DNA of 64,000 nt from Mycoplasmopsis agalactiae PG2 (GCF_000063605.1 NC_009497.1:310001-374000), one strand, 5' to 3'; counted from the first letter of the stretch, positions 45,945-57,452 are shown. Notes: generated from the sequence alone by a model not told the origin. Numbers and translations: made by a program.

Positions 45945-45961
45945 GACCTATTTTATAGGTC
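45945..45961. repeat. Dispersed hairpin motif, perfect copy over the degV stop
   Basis: GACCTATTTTATAGGTC: a perfect 7-bp inverted repeat around TTT that includes the last degV codons and its TAG stop. Confidence 0.6.
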
Positions 45962-46838
45962 ATTTCGATAAATTTGGCATAAGCATAAAGCAAATAGCTT
46001 CTGGACCAGTGTGAACGGCAACTGCAGAAGAAACATAGCACTTGCTTGCAATCTCTAAGCCTTCAGCTTTGTAAGCATCTAAAACTTGTTGATTGTATTC
46101 ATCATTAACACCATGTGCTATGTGGAAAAGCCAGTCATTAGCATTATTTTTGTTTGAAGAAATGTTAGCAAAGTCAATAAATTTTTTGATTATTTGCTTA
46201 ATCCCTGATTTCATACTTTTAGCAATACCACCGGTTGTTGTCTTTTTCATGTAGAACTTAACATAAGGCTTTAGAGTTAAAAGTCTCATTGCTGAAAGTA
46301 AAAATTTTCTAAGTGAACTAACTCTACCACCTTTAATTACATAATCTACATTTGGTGGCAATACAAAAATAAGTGATGATTCTTGAATTTTGTCTAATTC
46401 AGCAAAAACGATATCCATGTTTCCATCATTAGCTTCATAAACTTTACTAATATATTCAGCAATAACTAAATATTGTTCAGCGCCCCAAGTGTTATCATAA
46501 ACATGTACGTTTGGATAGTCTTTAGCTATAAGTTTAGCTGTATTGTATGCTGAAGAAAGGCAGCTACTAATTCCTAAAACTAAAACATCATCACATTCCT
46601 TGCTTTTAGCTTCGATTGCTTTAGTAAAGCTTTCAATTGTTGGCATAGATGATTTTAATTCTTTGCCTGCTTTAATTTTTTCAATTACTTCTTTTTGACT
46701 TAGCTCAATACCATCAACATATGAATTATCATCAATGGTGGTTATAAATGGGGCATAGCCATAGTTGTGCTTGTCTAAAAAGTCTTTAGACATGCAGGTA
46801 AATGAATCAAAAACAAAGCCTAATTTTTTACTACTCAT
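45948..46838 (-). CDS. degV: DegV family fatty-acid-binding protein
   Basis: 296 residues. DegV/FakB proteins hold a fatty acid and present it to a kinase for lipid synthesis. Family features: LGFVFDSFTCMSKDF at the start, the ligand-binding TSS-like loop SSMPTIESFTKAI, VLGISSCLSSAYNTAK and DYVIKGGRVSSLRKFL. A TGA at 45962-45960 is read as Trp, so the protein runs four residues further (WPIK) to the TAG at 45950. Last gene of the asnS operon, 16 bases after the preceding gene. Confidence 0.91.
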
Positions 46839-46854
46839 TTATTGACCTTTCATA

Positions 46855-48501
46855 TTAAATATTATAAAAATATTTTATTTTTAATCTTTGCACAACAATA
46901 TTTTCTAAATTTTTGGGAATATTTTCATAAATAATTAAGTATTTCTTCATGCTAGATATTTTTTGCACAAATACCTGTAATTTTAAGTATGCTTCGGCAT
47001 TTTTTAAAATATTTTCACATATCTCTTTTGAGAAAATAAAAGTGTTGATGTTGGCAAAATCAATGAAGTTAAATAGCTTTTCATCTAAATTATCAATATA
47101 TAGCCCAATAGAAAGCTTTTTCAAATTTTTATCATTGCCAAGCTGATTTAAAAGCTTAGAAAAAAGCTCATAATTAAAGTCTCTATAATGATATTTAAGC
47201 ATTAAGATAGTATTTTCATTAAGGTATTTTGTAACTTTATCTAAATTAATATTATTTGTTTCAACAATAACATAATCTTCACTGTTAGTTTCAGAAGAGA
47301 GCAAGTATTCTAGCCATAAATTGTTATATAAAAATTTGTGTCATGGTACATTTTTGAAAAAATCCATATCTTTGTTTGTAAAACCTAAAATATGACTTTT
47401 TAGAAATCTTATGTTAGATTGAGCGCCGTCATTATAATTTAAAACATAGATTGGATCTTTAGCATACTCCAGTAATGTATTTTTGGTTTCAAAGGCCTCT
47501 AATTTAGTTTTAAATTCACTATAGTGCTCTAAATGGCTATCATTATCATAAAATCAATTGTAATATTTATAATTCAAGATATTGTTATCTAAGTGATGAA
47601 GCAAATATTTTGCTTTAATATTGTATTCAGCAATTTCTTCTTTTTCAGAAGGCATTTTAAAACTTAAAAGTGCACAGCTGTTAAAAAACGGATTAAATGA
47701 ATTAAGTAAGTTAACCTTATTAACCTTTTTTATAGCATTTTTGGTAAATTTATTAAGCAATAATAATGAGTTAGTTCCTATGATTAGGTGTAAAATTCCA
47801 TCTTTAAAATAATGTCATCCTGCATGTTTTGTTAAATCCATCATTTTAATAATGTGGCTAATTTCACTGTTGTTAAGTCCATTTTGTAAATAAAATTCAT
47901 TTAATGTTAATGCATATGATAGATAGTATTTATTTGGCAACTTTAGTATGTCATACTCTTCAGATAAAGCATTAAACATATTTTTATCATTGTAATCAGG
48001 AGTAAAGTTTCAATATATGTTGCAATATATAAACTTTTTGTCAGCCGTAGGATAAAGTTTTACTAAGAATTGTTTTTTTCCTAAATGAATATTAAAGTGC
48101 CTATAGGACTTGTTTATAGTAGAATTGGCATATTTTTCAATGTTAAGATTACAGTATAAGTTATATCTTGAAGTCAATTTTTCTTTAAAAATATATTTTG
48201 CAAGCTTTTCTCTACTTTTAGGAGCAAAATAACTTAAAAAATCTGATAAATCAACTGTTTGGTTCTTTTTAATCCCAATTTTATCATCATCAAAGCTAGC
48301 TAAACCACTAAGATTGTCGCTACTTAGTCTTATGACATTATTTTTTTCTAAGTTAATTTTGAAAAATATTACGCCATTAGTGTTTATTGAATTTATGTAT
48401 CTAATTTTATAATAAGTTAAAACAGCAATGAATGTTACAAAAGCACTAAAACATAGTGCTATTATTGCTCATAAAAACAATTGTAAAACATTCATGGCCA
48501 T
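46855..48501 (-). CDS. Conserved mycoplasma membrane protein, possibly degenerate GGDEF/EAL-like
   Basis: 548 residues. One N-terminal membrane segment (about 5-30, LFLWAIIALCFSAFVTFIAV) is followed by a long cytoplasmic part rich in Asn, Lys and Tyr. It resembles the MHO_4530-type proteins of mycoplasmas. The last 130 residues (LKKLSIGLYIDNLDEKLFNFIDF, NINTFIFSKEIC) recall the strand-loop pattern of an EAL domain, but the catalytic EAL and DDFG residues are not visible, so any enzymatic role is doubtful. The start is the ATG 7 bases after GGAG; pcrA ends 15 bases upstream. Confidence 0.75.
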
Positions 48502-48516
48502 TATTATTCTCCAAAA

Positions 48517-50721
48517 TTAATCATTATCTCTTAGCAATCTTACTGATTGGTGGTTTTTAGCTAAAGACTTAATGCCTGTAGTTGCAAAGTGAACAGTAAT
48601 TGTATCGCCATTAACTTCTAAAACTTCACCTTCACCAAAAAAAGTGTGGCTGATAACATCGCCTGCTATTATTTTTTTGTTTCTTTTTCTAATTTGTTCT
48701 TCGTCTTCTAATTCACCGTCAACAAAGATTGAGTTATCTTTTTGCAATATATGTTTATTGATATCAATACCCATTTCCTTTAAAAAGCGTGATGGCTTTT
48801 TCTCAGTTTGTGAATAAAGAAGCAAACCGCGAGAGTCACTAACAAATAATTTTTCTTTAGCTCTAGTTATAGCAACATAAGCTAGTCTTCTTTCTTCTTC
48901 CATAGCTTCAGCAACTTTATATGCTCTGTAATTTGGAAAAATATTTTCGCACATACCTACTAAAAAGACATTATCAAATTCAAGTCCCTTTGCAGCATGT
49001 ACAGTCATTAATGAAACATAGCTCATTGATTCATTCGAAGAATCAGAAGCAGAAATAAGGGAAATGTATTCAAAATATTCCTTAAGCCCTTTATTAGGAT
49101 TAGTTATTTCTCAAGACTTAATTCCTTCTAAAAGTGCTCTAATGTTTTCTTCTCCGGTACCCTTTAAACCTACATCTTCATTAACATATTTAAGAAAACC
49201 GATTTCTTTTAAAAAGCTCTTTAAAACCACATGAATTTTGTTGCCTTGGCGTAAAGCTGCCTTGTATTTATTAACACAGTTTAATAGAGCAATAATGTTG
49301 ATGATAACTTCTTTAGGCACTGGCAATTCTTTGTAGTGATTAACTAAAGTTTTATATAGTGAAAGATTTTTTTCATTAGCAAAACTAATAATTTTGTTTA
49401 ATGAAGCTTCGCCAATTTTTCTTGGCGGTACATTGATGATTCTTTTAAGTTGCAAGTCATTTCCATCATAAATAACTCTTAAAAATGCTAAAGCATCCTT
49501 AATTTCTTTACGTTGATAAAACTTTTCGCCGCCAAAAATTTTGTAGTTAATTTTTTCATTCATTAATTGCTCTTCAAAGTTTCTAGAGTAGCTATTAGAA
49601 CGGTAAAATATAGCAATATTTTTAAGCTGAATTTTTTGTTTTTTTAAGTCATTAATTTTTTGTACAACTCATCTTACTTCAGCTTCAGGGCTAAAGGCAT
49701 GAATGTATTCAATTTCATCACCATCAGAATTGTCAGTTACTAAATTTTTGTTAAATCTGTTGCGGTTATATTTAATTAAGTTGTTAGCAGCAGCTAATAT
49801 TTTTTTAGTTGAACGGTAGTTTTTATTTAAAATGATGGTTTTAGTGTTTTCAAAGTCTTTTTCAAAAGATAAAATCAAGTTAACATCAGCCCCACGTCAA
49901 CGATAAATTGTTTGATCAGGATCACCAACTATTGTAAGTTGAGCCTTTTGAGATGATAAATATTTAATGATTTCATATTGAATTGCTGAAGTGTCTTGAA
50001 ACTCATCAACTAAAATATATGAGTATTTTAAAGCCCATTTTTTTACAATTTCAGGATTTTTGTAAAAAAGTTCATTAACTTTGATTAATAAATCATCAAA
50101 GTCTAAACTTTGTAAATGTTTAAGTTGTTCGTTATAAAAATTGTAAATTTTAACAACAGTTTCGCCATCACCATAAAATTCACTTTCAGGGTCTGAATTA
50201 ATAAAATCAATTATTTCTTCGTCACTTGCATAAAGTTTGTTTTTAAGTCATGAAAAAAAGCGAGTTAAATTTTTAAAATTTGAATCAGTTGGTACTAAAT
50301 CATGTTCTTTATAAATATCTTTTAAAATTTTCTTTTTGTCATTATCATCAATAATTTGAAAATCATTTTTCAAATTAATATGGAATGCTTCTTCTCTTAG
50401 AATTCTTGCACACAATGAGTGAAATGTTGAAATTTCTGCTGTGCCTTTATTAAACTTAGTGTTTGTGTACTGTTTAACTCTTTCAGACATTTCTGAAGCT
50501 GCTTTGTTGGTAAAAGTTACAGCTAAAATGTGATCAGGCGAGATACCTAAAACATTAATTAGGTAGGCAATTTTTCTAGTTAAAACCCTAGTTTTTCCAC
50601 TGCCAGCACCAGCTATTATACGCAATGGGCCATCAAAATAATATAAAGCTTCAGTCTCTTCTTCGTTCAAACTTTCAAAAATTTTAGCTTTTTGAATTTC
50701 AATAATCTTATTTTCAATCAT
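48517..50721 (-). CDS. pcrA: ATP-dependent DNA helicase UvrD/PcrA
   Basis: Superfamily 1A 3'-5' helicase for repair and replication-fork upkeep; 734 residues. Motifs: the Q-motif region LNEEETEALYYFDGPLRIIAG, Walker A GAGSGKTRVLTRKIAYL, AVTFTNKAASEM (Ia), the QTIYRWRGAD-type motif III, SLMTVHAAKGLEFDNVFLVG (V) and VAITRAKEKLFVS (VI). The C-terminal tail (GDVISHTFFGEGEVLEV) is the PcrA-type Tudor-like domain that touches RNA polymerase. The start has GAGGT 10 bases upstream. Third from the end of the asnS operon. Confidence 0.95.
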
Positions 50722-50746
50722 GTGTGGTACCTCATTCTAAGAGTAA

Positions 50747-51415
50747 CTAGGAAATAATGTTAAAAGGCTTATTATCAGCTTTAAACGGAAGTAATTTAGG
50801 CATAATATTTTCATCATTACTGTAATGTTTTATTCATACAATTCTGCTACTACTAAGAGAATCGATGATGCCTAAATTTTTTTTATTGACAATAATTACT
50901 AATGTGTCAATGAATAAAAATAGAAAATATAGCCCAACTATTGTTTGTAAAAATCTTTCTAAAAAAATGAAATTAATAGGAGCATTATCAGTTTTTGGAG
51001 ATATTAAAAATTTATAAAAATCATCAACTTGCCAAGGCATAATGAAAGTAAGAACTAGCAAAACTAAAAATAGTCATATTCAAAAAGAAAACAAACTTCT
51101 TAGTAAATAAGATTTAGTTAATAATTTTTTAGTGCTCTTATTTTCAGTATTGCTTGCACATAAGATTTGAACCCTAAAAGCAATCATTCAAACTGTTCTG
51201 CCTTCAAAAGTAAAGGGAATGATAAGAAACAAAGCAAGAGAAACAATAATGGTGCTAAATCAAAAGTAATAATAGTTTAAGGGCGGGATGTGTTTATTAT
51301 TAGTAGCTTTAATAACACATAGATAAGATAATAGTGTAATCAATGAAAAGAATGTAATTAGATCTAAAAGCCTATAAAACAGCCTTATTCAAAAATTTAC
51401 ATTTTTGTGAAGCAT
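50747..51415 (-). CDS. RDD family membrane protein
   Basis: 222 residues with about four hydrophobic segments. The N-terminus NFWIRLFYRLLDLITF has the Arg and Asp pattern of RDD proteins, and FEGRTVWMIAFRVQIL is the usual cytoplasmic stretch after the second span. RDD proteins are small membrane proteins, some linked to ion exchange; the role here is unknown. It starts one base after the glycosyltransferase stop, so translation is coupled. It contains a GCCTATAAAACAGCC motif in its coding sequence. Confidence 0.8.
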
Positions 51416-51416
51416 A

Positions 51417-52421
51417 TTACAATTCGCCTAAAATATCACTTCATTTGTCAATATTTGGCAAGTATTTTAATGAATTACTTTCAATATTTGACTTAAGCAT
51501 ATAAATGTTTGTTTCGAAAAACAATTTATCATCGTTGTGCATTTTTTGCAAATATCTATACAAGTCTTCAGCAAATTTTTTTGACCTTTTTTCATTGTAG
51601 TTTATGTAATCAGTTATTACTGAAAGAGAAAAACGAGCTCTTCAGGTCTTAATTAATCCTGCTAAAAAGATTTGTAAAAAGTAATAATAAGCATACTTAA
51701 TTTCTTGTTGTAGTTTTAAATTGTTCATTTTTACATAGCTTAATAATTCATTGAATTGATAAATAAAATTATTTGGAGCTAATCACATATCAGATTGGAT
51801 ATTTTCACGAACAATAACTTCATTTGTGTAAGCATATGTGCTTGCGTTAATTAAAAGAAGGTAATTTAAGTAAACTTGCAATTTAGTGTCATTAAGCTCT
51901 CTCAGTTTAAATTTAGGCAAGCTTGTTAATAACTTTGTTTTAAATACTTTGTTAAAAATAAATGGATAAGAGTAGGCAACAACTTCAGGATTTTTACTTA
52001 TAGTAAAAATTTTGTTAGCTTCTAATCTTGGCAATGGCTTTCATCTAATTGTATTAACTAAACGCTGTCTAAATTCAACAATATCAGCGTCGTATTTACT
52101 AATTGTTTCTAAAAGTTGTCTAACAAATGAAACTGAACCATCATTATCAGGGAAATAAATGTATGAGTGTTTTGCTTTAATTAAATGAAAAGCAGCGACA
52201 ATATCTTTGTGAATACTGCGCCTTTTACTATTTGTTATAAATTTAAGACGTGAGCCAAAAAATTGTAAGTACTTTTCTAAAGCAGCATACATATTTTTAC
52301 CTGTGTTAGTTAAAACTAAAACAATTTCAAAATCTTGGTTATCTTGCTCTCTTAAAGTGCTTAAAACATCTTTAAGCATAATGCTATTACCAATGTTTGG
52401 AACAATTAGCGCTAATTCCAT
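51417..52421 (-). CDS. Glycosyltransferase-like protein (family 2, GT-A fold)
   Basis: 334 residues. The N-terminal ~130 residues resemble a family 2 glycosyltransferase: MELALIVPNIGNSIMLKDVLSTLREQDNQDFEIVLV, with a DND in IYFPDNDGSVSFV in place of the usual DxD. The rest is helical without a membrane span. Substrate unknown; mycoplasmas use such enzymes for glycolipids or capsule. AGGAG precedes the start by 6 bases. Second gene of the asnS operon. Confidence 0.75.
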
Positions 52422-52430
52422 ATTCTCTCC

Positions 52431-53789
52431 TTACATTTTAATGTTTCCACTTGTTCTTGGATATGGTATTACATCTCTAATGTTGTCTACACCAGTTACA
52501 TACATAACTAGTCTTTCAAATCCTATTCCAAAACCTGCTGAACCTGAGTGACCAAAACGGCGAAGATCTAAATATCACTGTAACTCTTCTTTACTTATTC
52601 CAACTTCTAGTGCTCTTTCTAAAAGTCTTCCATATCTAGCTTCACGTTGACTTCCACCTATTAATTCACCAATGCCTGGCACGAGTAAATCAAAGGCTGC
52701 TACTGTTTGATTGTCATTATTTTGATGCATATAAAACGCTTTAAATGATTTAGGGAAGTTGATTATAGCAATTGGGCCATGAGCAATTTCTTCAGCTAAG
52801 TATTTTTCATGTTCAGTTGCAAAATCAAGACCAAATTTGATGTCTTTGTTTTCAAATTTATCTTTAACTTTTTCTAATTCAACTAATGCATCTTTGTAAT
52901 CAAGAATCATTAGCTTTTTCTTTATGAATGAATTAAGACGTTCTAAAAGTGAGCTATCAACATTGTTTTGTAAGTACTCAAATTCCCTAGGATGCTTGTT
53001 TATAGTGTTTTTAATCACATTCTTAAGTAATTTGTTAGCTAGATTAATAATCTTTTTTAAATCATAAAATGCAACTTCAGGTTCTATCATTCAAAATTCA
53101 GCAGCATGTTTTTTAGTATTTGAGTGTTCAGCGCGGAAAGTTGGGGCAAAAGTGTACACTCTCTCAAAACCAATTGCATAACTCTCAGCATGTAACTGGC
53201 CTGTTACTCCTAGAGTTGCATTATTATTTCCAAAAAATGGCTGTTCTTTGTTGCCATCATTTACATAAAATTGCTCGCCAGCTCCTTCGCCATCATTGCT
53301 TGTAATAATTGGCGCACTAAAGTTTAAAAAACCATTTTCGGCAAAGAATTTATGAATTTCTAAGGCTAAAGTTGAACGAATTAACATAACACATCTTAGC
53401 AAATTTGTCCTATGTCTTAGGTGCGGAATTTCTCTTAAGGTTTCAAGGTTAATTTCTTGCTTTTGAATAGGAAAATCATGATCAACATTTTTTAATAAAA
53501 CAAATTTTGAAGCCAAAATTTCTAGAGGCTGCTTTGCTTTTGGAGTCAAAACAATTTTTCCATAAACTTGAACAGCAGCTCCAATTCTTACTTCATCTAG
53601 TAGTTTAAAATCAAATTCGTCACCTTTTAGTGTTGCCTGAATATTTTCAACTGTTGAGCCATCTGAGATTGTTAAAAATCTGATTTTATTGTTGCCCCTA
53701 TTTGATACAACTCAGCCTCTTAAAACTACATCAGTATCCTTGTATTGTTTTGGTTTTTCAAAAACATGTTTTATTGCAATTTCACTCAT
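52431..53789 (-). CDS. asnS: Asparaginyl-tRNA synthetase
   Basis: Charges tRNA-Asn; 452 residues, class IIb. An N-terminal OB-fold anticodon-binding domain ([25 protein letters not shown]) is followed by the catalytic core: [44 protein letters not shown] (motif 2 with the AsnRS-type QLH), MIEPEVAF, and motif 3 [15 protein letters not shown] ending in [13 protein letters not shown]. The start follows AAGGAG by 6 bases. First gene of a minus-strand operon reaching degV. Confidence 0.95.
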
Positions 53790-53889
53790 AAACGCTCCTT
53801 AATTAATATTAGGATTAAATTAAAGTAAATATATTAAATTAAGTATATATTAATTCTACTACATTATGACCTTGTTTCTCTTAGCTTTT

Positions 53890-53916
53890 GCATCCATTAT
53901 ATGGATGCATTTTTTA
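53890..53916 (+). terminator. Plus-strand terminator without an upstream plus-strand gene
   Basis: GCATCCAT (53890-53897) pairs with ATGGATGC (53901-53908), loop TAT, then T-rich sequence. It lies 100 bases upstream of asnS in the opposite sense, so it is either an attenuator in the leader of the 54164 gene or the end of a short RNA. Confidence 0.6.
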
Positions 53917-53987
53917 AAATAGGCTACTTTTACCTAACAGATTTTACAAATGGCAGAAAAATAATATTAAAATGCACTAAAAGTACT

Positions 53988-54110
53988 ATAAAACAGCCAT
54001 TGAAGACAAAAAAACAAAATCAAAATTATTTAAGAAAAAACATTATTTATGCAAAGTTTTTGGAAAATAGACTAAAATTTATAAGTAATTGATATAAATG
54101 GCTGTTTTAT
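53988..54110. repeat. 13-bp inverted repeat enclosing 97 bases
   Basis: ATAAAACAGCCAT (53988-54000) and ATGGCTGTTTTAT (54098-54110) are exact reverse complements; both arms are copies of the dispersed hairpin motif. The 374-base asnS-54164 gap otherwise holds the terminator at 53890, A/T-rich sequence and no supported gene. Confidence 0.75.
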
Positions 54111-54163
54111 TGGCTTATATGTCATTTACTTATCCTATTTTAATTATATAACTAAGGAAAATA

Positions 54164-54925
54164 ATGTCAGCATTAACTATAGTTAATTTGATTTTTGGTG
54201 TTCTTGCATCATCATTAATGGTCATAATTTGTATTCCACAATTAATTTCTGTTTTAAAATCAAAATCCGTTGGAAACATATCTTACGGCACCTTTTTAAT
54301 CTATTTCTTTGGGGGCGCTTTATTTATTTTAATTATGGTGCTTAAAAAAGGAATAGGCTCTTTTGAATTTGACGGAATTAAGAATCCCGATTTAGATCCA
54401 ATAGTAAATATTGTCGGAAACTGACTGTTTATGGTATTGATGGCTACAACTATTACTTCATTTTTCATTTATGATAAAAACAAATCAAAAGCATTTAAAT
54501 ATTCAATTGGCTTTTGCATATGAATAATCTCTTTAGTTTTCACAATTTGATTTATTTTAGCTTACTCAAATAATAAATTTAGAGTTAATCTAAGTCCTGA
54601 TTCAGTTTTATTAACAATTTTTACAGTATGTGCTACAGTATGCACTTCATTACCCTTTACATTGCAAATAATTAAAACATTAAAAACTAAAAGTGCAGAA
54701 GGATTAAGCATACTTATGCTTTATGTTGGAATGCTCATTAATGCCTGTTTAGCAGTATATTTGGGAACATTACTACCTTTTAAATCAGCTATGTGATTTG
54801 TATGTGTTTTTTTCTCAACTTTAGCAATTGTTGTGTATATTGTGCAGATAATTTTATACTACTACTATAAGAAAAAATCTAGTACTGATAGCACATGTGA
54901 AAATTTAAACACTGCTAATACTTAA
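54164..54925 (+). CDS. PQ-loop repeat membrane protein
   Basis: 253 residues, about seven membrane segments. Two PQ-loop-type repeats are visible: VIICIPQLISVLKSKSVGNISYGTF in the first half and PFTLQIIKTLKTKSAEGLSILM in the second. Such proteins (SWEET, KDELR and cystinosin-like folds) usually move small metabolites; the substrate is unknown. The start follows AAGGA by 6 bases. Followed by a terminator, so it is monocistronic. Confidence 0.87.
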
Positions 54926-54937
54926 TTTAACTAATAT

Positions 54938-54958
54938 GGCTGTTTTACAGCCTTTTTT
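54938..54958 (+). terminator. Terminator of the PQ-loop gene
   Basis: GGCTGT (54938-54943) and ACAGCC (54947-54952) with loop TTT, then TTTTTT. The stem is a perfect version of the dispersed hairpin motif. Confidence 0.85.
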
Positions 54959-55072
54959 GTTTATTTATGAAGCAAAATTATTTGCTAAAAGTTTGCTAAT
55001 AATTCATTTTTAAGTAATATAACTTTTAATATAATAAAATATATATTATAAAAATATAAACAAAGGAGTATT

Positions 55073-55393
55073 ATGGCTTTAATTGACAGAGACCCTGAAG
55101 TTGCAAAAGCTAGAATTGAAAAAAGAAAAGCAATGTTAGCTAAGCTTCATGAGCAAAACATTAATGAATTAAGCAACCCTGCTTTAATCCGTGATGAAGA
55201 TGTTCCAATTCACAAACATTGTGATGATCCATTTTGCAAAATAGCCTTAGAAACAATGCCTAAAGATGAAAAACGCAAGAAGCTAATTCTTAAATGAATC
55301 GCGATAGTAACATGCATTTTAGTAATAATTGCAGCAATAATTATTGCAGCATCAATAGGTACACTTGGAAATTGAGAAAGTGAAAAGGCATAA
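55073..55393 (+). CDS. Small tail-anchored membrane protein
   Basis: 106 residues, not recognised. A charged helical N-terminal part (RDPEVAKARIEKRKAMLAKL) precedes a HKHCDDPFCKIALETMP stretch with a His-x-His-Cys and a further Cys, then a single membrane segment near the C-terminus (IAIVTCILVIIAAIIIAASIG). Trp codons are TGA, so the gene runs past 55297 to the TAA at 55393. AAGGAG precedes the start. It lies three bases before cdaM, so it probably belongs to that operon. Confidence 0.82.
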
Positions 55394-55396
55394 TAA

Positions 55397-55975
55397 ATGA
55401 ACAGTGAATTAATTTTACTTATTGTAATTTTATGCTTACTAACAGTTATTTTGCTAGTTGTTTCATTGCCTAATCTTATATCGCTTTTTAATGCAAAAAT
55501 TAAAAAACCGCGTTATGACAAATTAGGCAAAAGCAGTCAAATTCGGCTTATAAATCAGCTTCGTGAGGCAGTTGAGTATTTGTCAAAAAACAAAATAGGT
55601 GCCTTAATTACAATTGAAAACAATGACAATATTGAAAATTTAAGAACTGATGGTGTAATAATTGATGCCAATATATCATCTAGCTTACTAATTTCAATAT
55701 TTAATAAATATTCTCCTTTGCATGATGGTGCAGTAATTATTAGAGATAATAAAATTTTATATGCTGCTACGTTTTATAAAATAACTAAAAAATCAATTAA
55801 TAATCAATATGGAGCGCGCCACAGAGCGGCAATGGGTATCAGTGAGCTTTGTGATGCTACCACAATAGTAGTTTCTGAAGAAACAGGGTTTATCAAACTT
55901 ATCAAAAATGGAATTTTTTACAATGTTAAGATTGAACAATTCCAAGAACAATTAATTAAATACTTAAAGGACTAA
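55397..55975 (+). CDS. cdaM: Diadenylate cyclase (CdaM type)
   Basis: Makes the second messenger cyclic di-AMP from two ATP; 192 residues. One N-terminal membrane span (LILLIVILCLLTVILLVVSLP) anchors a DisA-N domain. The catalytic motifs are HDGAVII (DGA) and GARHRAAMGIS (RHR). The single-span form matches CdaM of M. pneumoniae and differs from three-span CdaA. It sits between the small membrane protein and mgtE with gaps of 3 and 2 bases. Confidence 0.92.
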   Translation: MNSELILLIVILCLLTVILLVVSLPNLISLFNAKIKKPRYDKLGKSSQIRLINQLREAVEYLSKNKIGALITIENNDNIENLRTDGVIIDANISSSLLISIFNKYSPLHDGAVIIRDNKILYAATFYKITKKSINNQYGARHRAAMGISELCDATTIVVSEETGFIKLIKNGIFYNVKIEQFQEQLIKYLKD

Positions 55976-55977
55976 AA

Positions 55978-57441
55978 ATGACTGAAGATCAGATATATGA
56001 ATCCCCCCTCGAGGTCGGCACTGACGAATTAAAAAAAGTAATAGCAACACTTAATGTTAATGGTGCTAGAGAAATAGTTGAAACATATCCAGATGCAGAT
56101 ATTGCATCATCATTAGAATCATTAGAGTTAAATGAACAATTAATATTTTTACGTTTACTAACAACTTCATCAGCAGCCTCAATTTATAGTTATTTAGATG
56201 AAGATGTACAGGTTGAATTAGCTAAAAGCTTTACTGAAGACTGAGGAATGAAACTATTACAAGAGCTTCAGTCTGATGAATTGGTTGACGTTTTAGATGA
56301 ATTGCCTTCTAATGTTGCAAGTAAAGTTTTAGCTTACACAAGCGCCGAAAAAAGAAATGAATTAAACAAGCTCTTAAGCTACAATGATGATGAAGTCGGA
56401 AGCATTATGAGCATTGATATTTCTAGCTTGCCTAGCTCATATACTTGTGAGCAAGCGCTTAATAAAATACGTAGGGACTATAAGAAAAATCAAAAAGAAT
56501 TAGTTCACTATTATTTTGTTGTAAGTGAAACAAATAAATTATTAGGTGTGCTTACTTTAGAAGAAATAACTTTTGCTGAACCAAGTGAAAAAATTGAAGA
56601 CATTTACTCACCTGTAGCATTTGTACACACTAGTGAAAAGAAAGAAAATGCAGCTAAAGTATTTAGTGAGCAAGATATGTCAGTTTTACCTGTTGTTAAC
56701 CATGAAAAAAGACTAATAGGTATGATAACTAGCGACGATGTTATTGATGTAATTCAAGACGAAGTTACCGAAGACCTCTATAAAATAGCTGGAATCAGCA
56801 ACAAGGTTATTGAAAATGATTATATGAAAATGCCTTGATATAAGATTGCTCAATCACGTATTTTATGGCTTTCATTATTACTAATTTTTTCAACTATTAC
56901 CCAAATTATTATCCACTGAGCATTGCATTCAACATACATTACACAAAAAGCAGCTAATAGTGCATCATTTGCAACATCACTAACAGTAGCTTTTGCTGCT
57001 ATTATCCCTGTGCTTAATAATAGTGTAAAAAATATGGGATTGCAATCAAATATTAGTATTTCCCGTGCTATTGCTTTAGATGAAATTGACAAAAAAGACT
57101 TTACAAAAGTAGTTTTAAAGGAATTATTAGCAGCCACTGTGCTTGCACTAGTATTAGCAGTAGTTAATGTTGCAAGATTAAGTGCATATTTTGCAGCTAC
57201 TAAAGAATTATTGTCAAATGAAAAATTTAAATATTTAGCACTTATAATTGGAATTTCAGTTGCTTTATTTATATCAATCATACTTTCATCATTATTTGGT
57301 TCATTATTACCACTTTTGCTAATTAAAGCGAAAAAAGACCCTTCAACTGCATCAGTTATTTTGCTTAACTTAGTAATTGATTTTATAACAGTTTTAATCA
57401 CTTTTGGTATAACATACGGAATATTGTTATCATTTAGCTAG
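55978..57441 (+). CDS. mgtE: Magnesium transporter MgtE
   Basis: Mg2+ channel gated by cytoplasmic Mg2+; 487 residues. An N-terminal helical domain (residues 10-130) is followed by two CBS domains (GSIMSIDISSLPSSYT and DIYSPVAFVHTSEKKENAAKVF, LIGMITSDDVIDV), then five membrane spans. The spans include IIPVLNNSVKNMGLQSNISISRAIAL, the counterpart of the GNAGSQ segment, and KAKKDPSTASVILLNLVIDF with the pore Asp-Pro. Trp codons at the domain borders are TGA. It starts 2 bases after cdaM. Confidence 0.92.
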
Positions 57442-57452
57442 TAGTCCAAAAA

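Noticed and set aside
45960..45962. TGA as the stop of degV.
   Set aside because: It is a Trp codon here; the frame closes four codons later at TAG 45950.
53901..54092. Lys-rich plus-strand open frame in front of the PQ-loop gene.
   Set aside because: Its ATG lies in the terminator hairpin, it has no ribosome site, it runs through the inverted repeat and shows no family features.
56003..56008. C6 run near the start of mgtE as a phase-variation site.
   Set aside because: Too short to slip often, and mgtE is a housekeeping transporter.
56850..57401. 183-codon open frame antisense to mgtE.
   Set aside because: It mirrors the membrane part of mgtE in low-complexity codons and has no ribosome site; mgtE is a certain gene.
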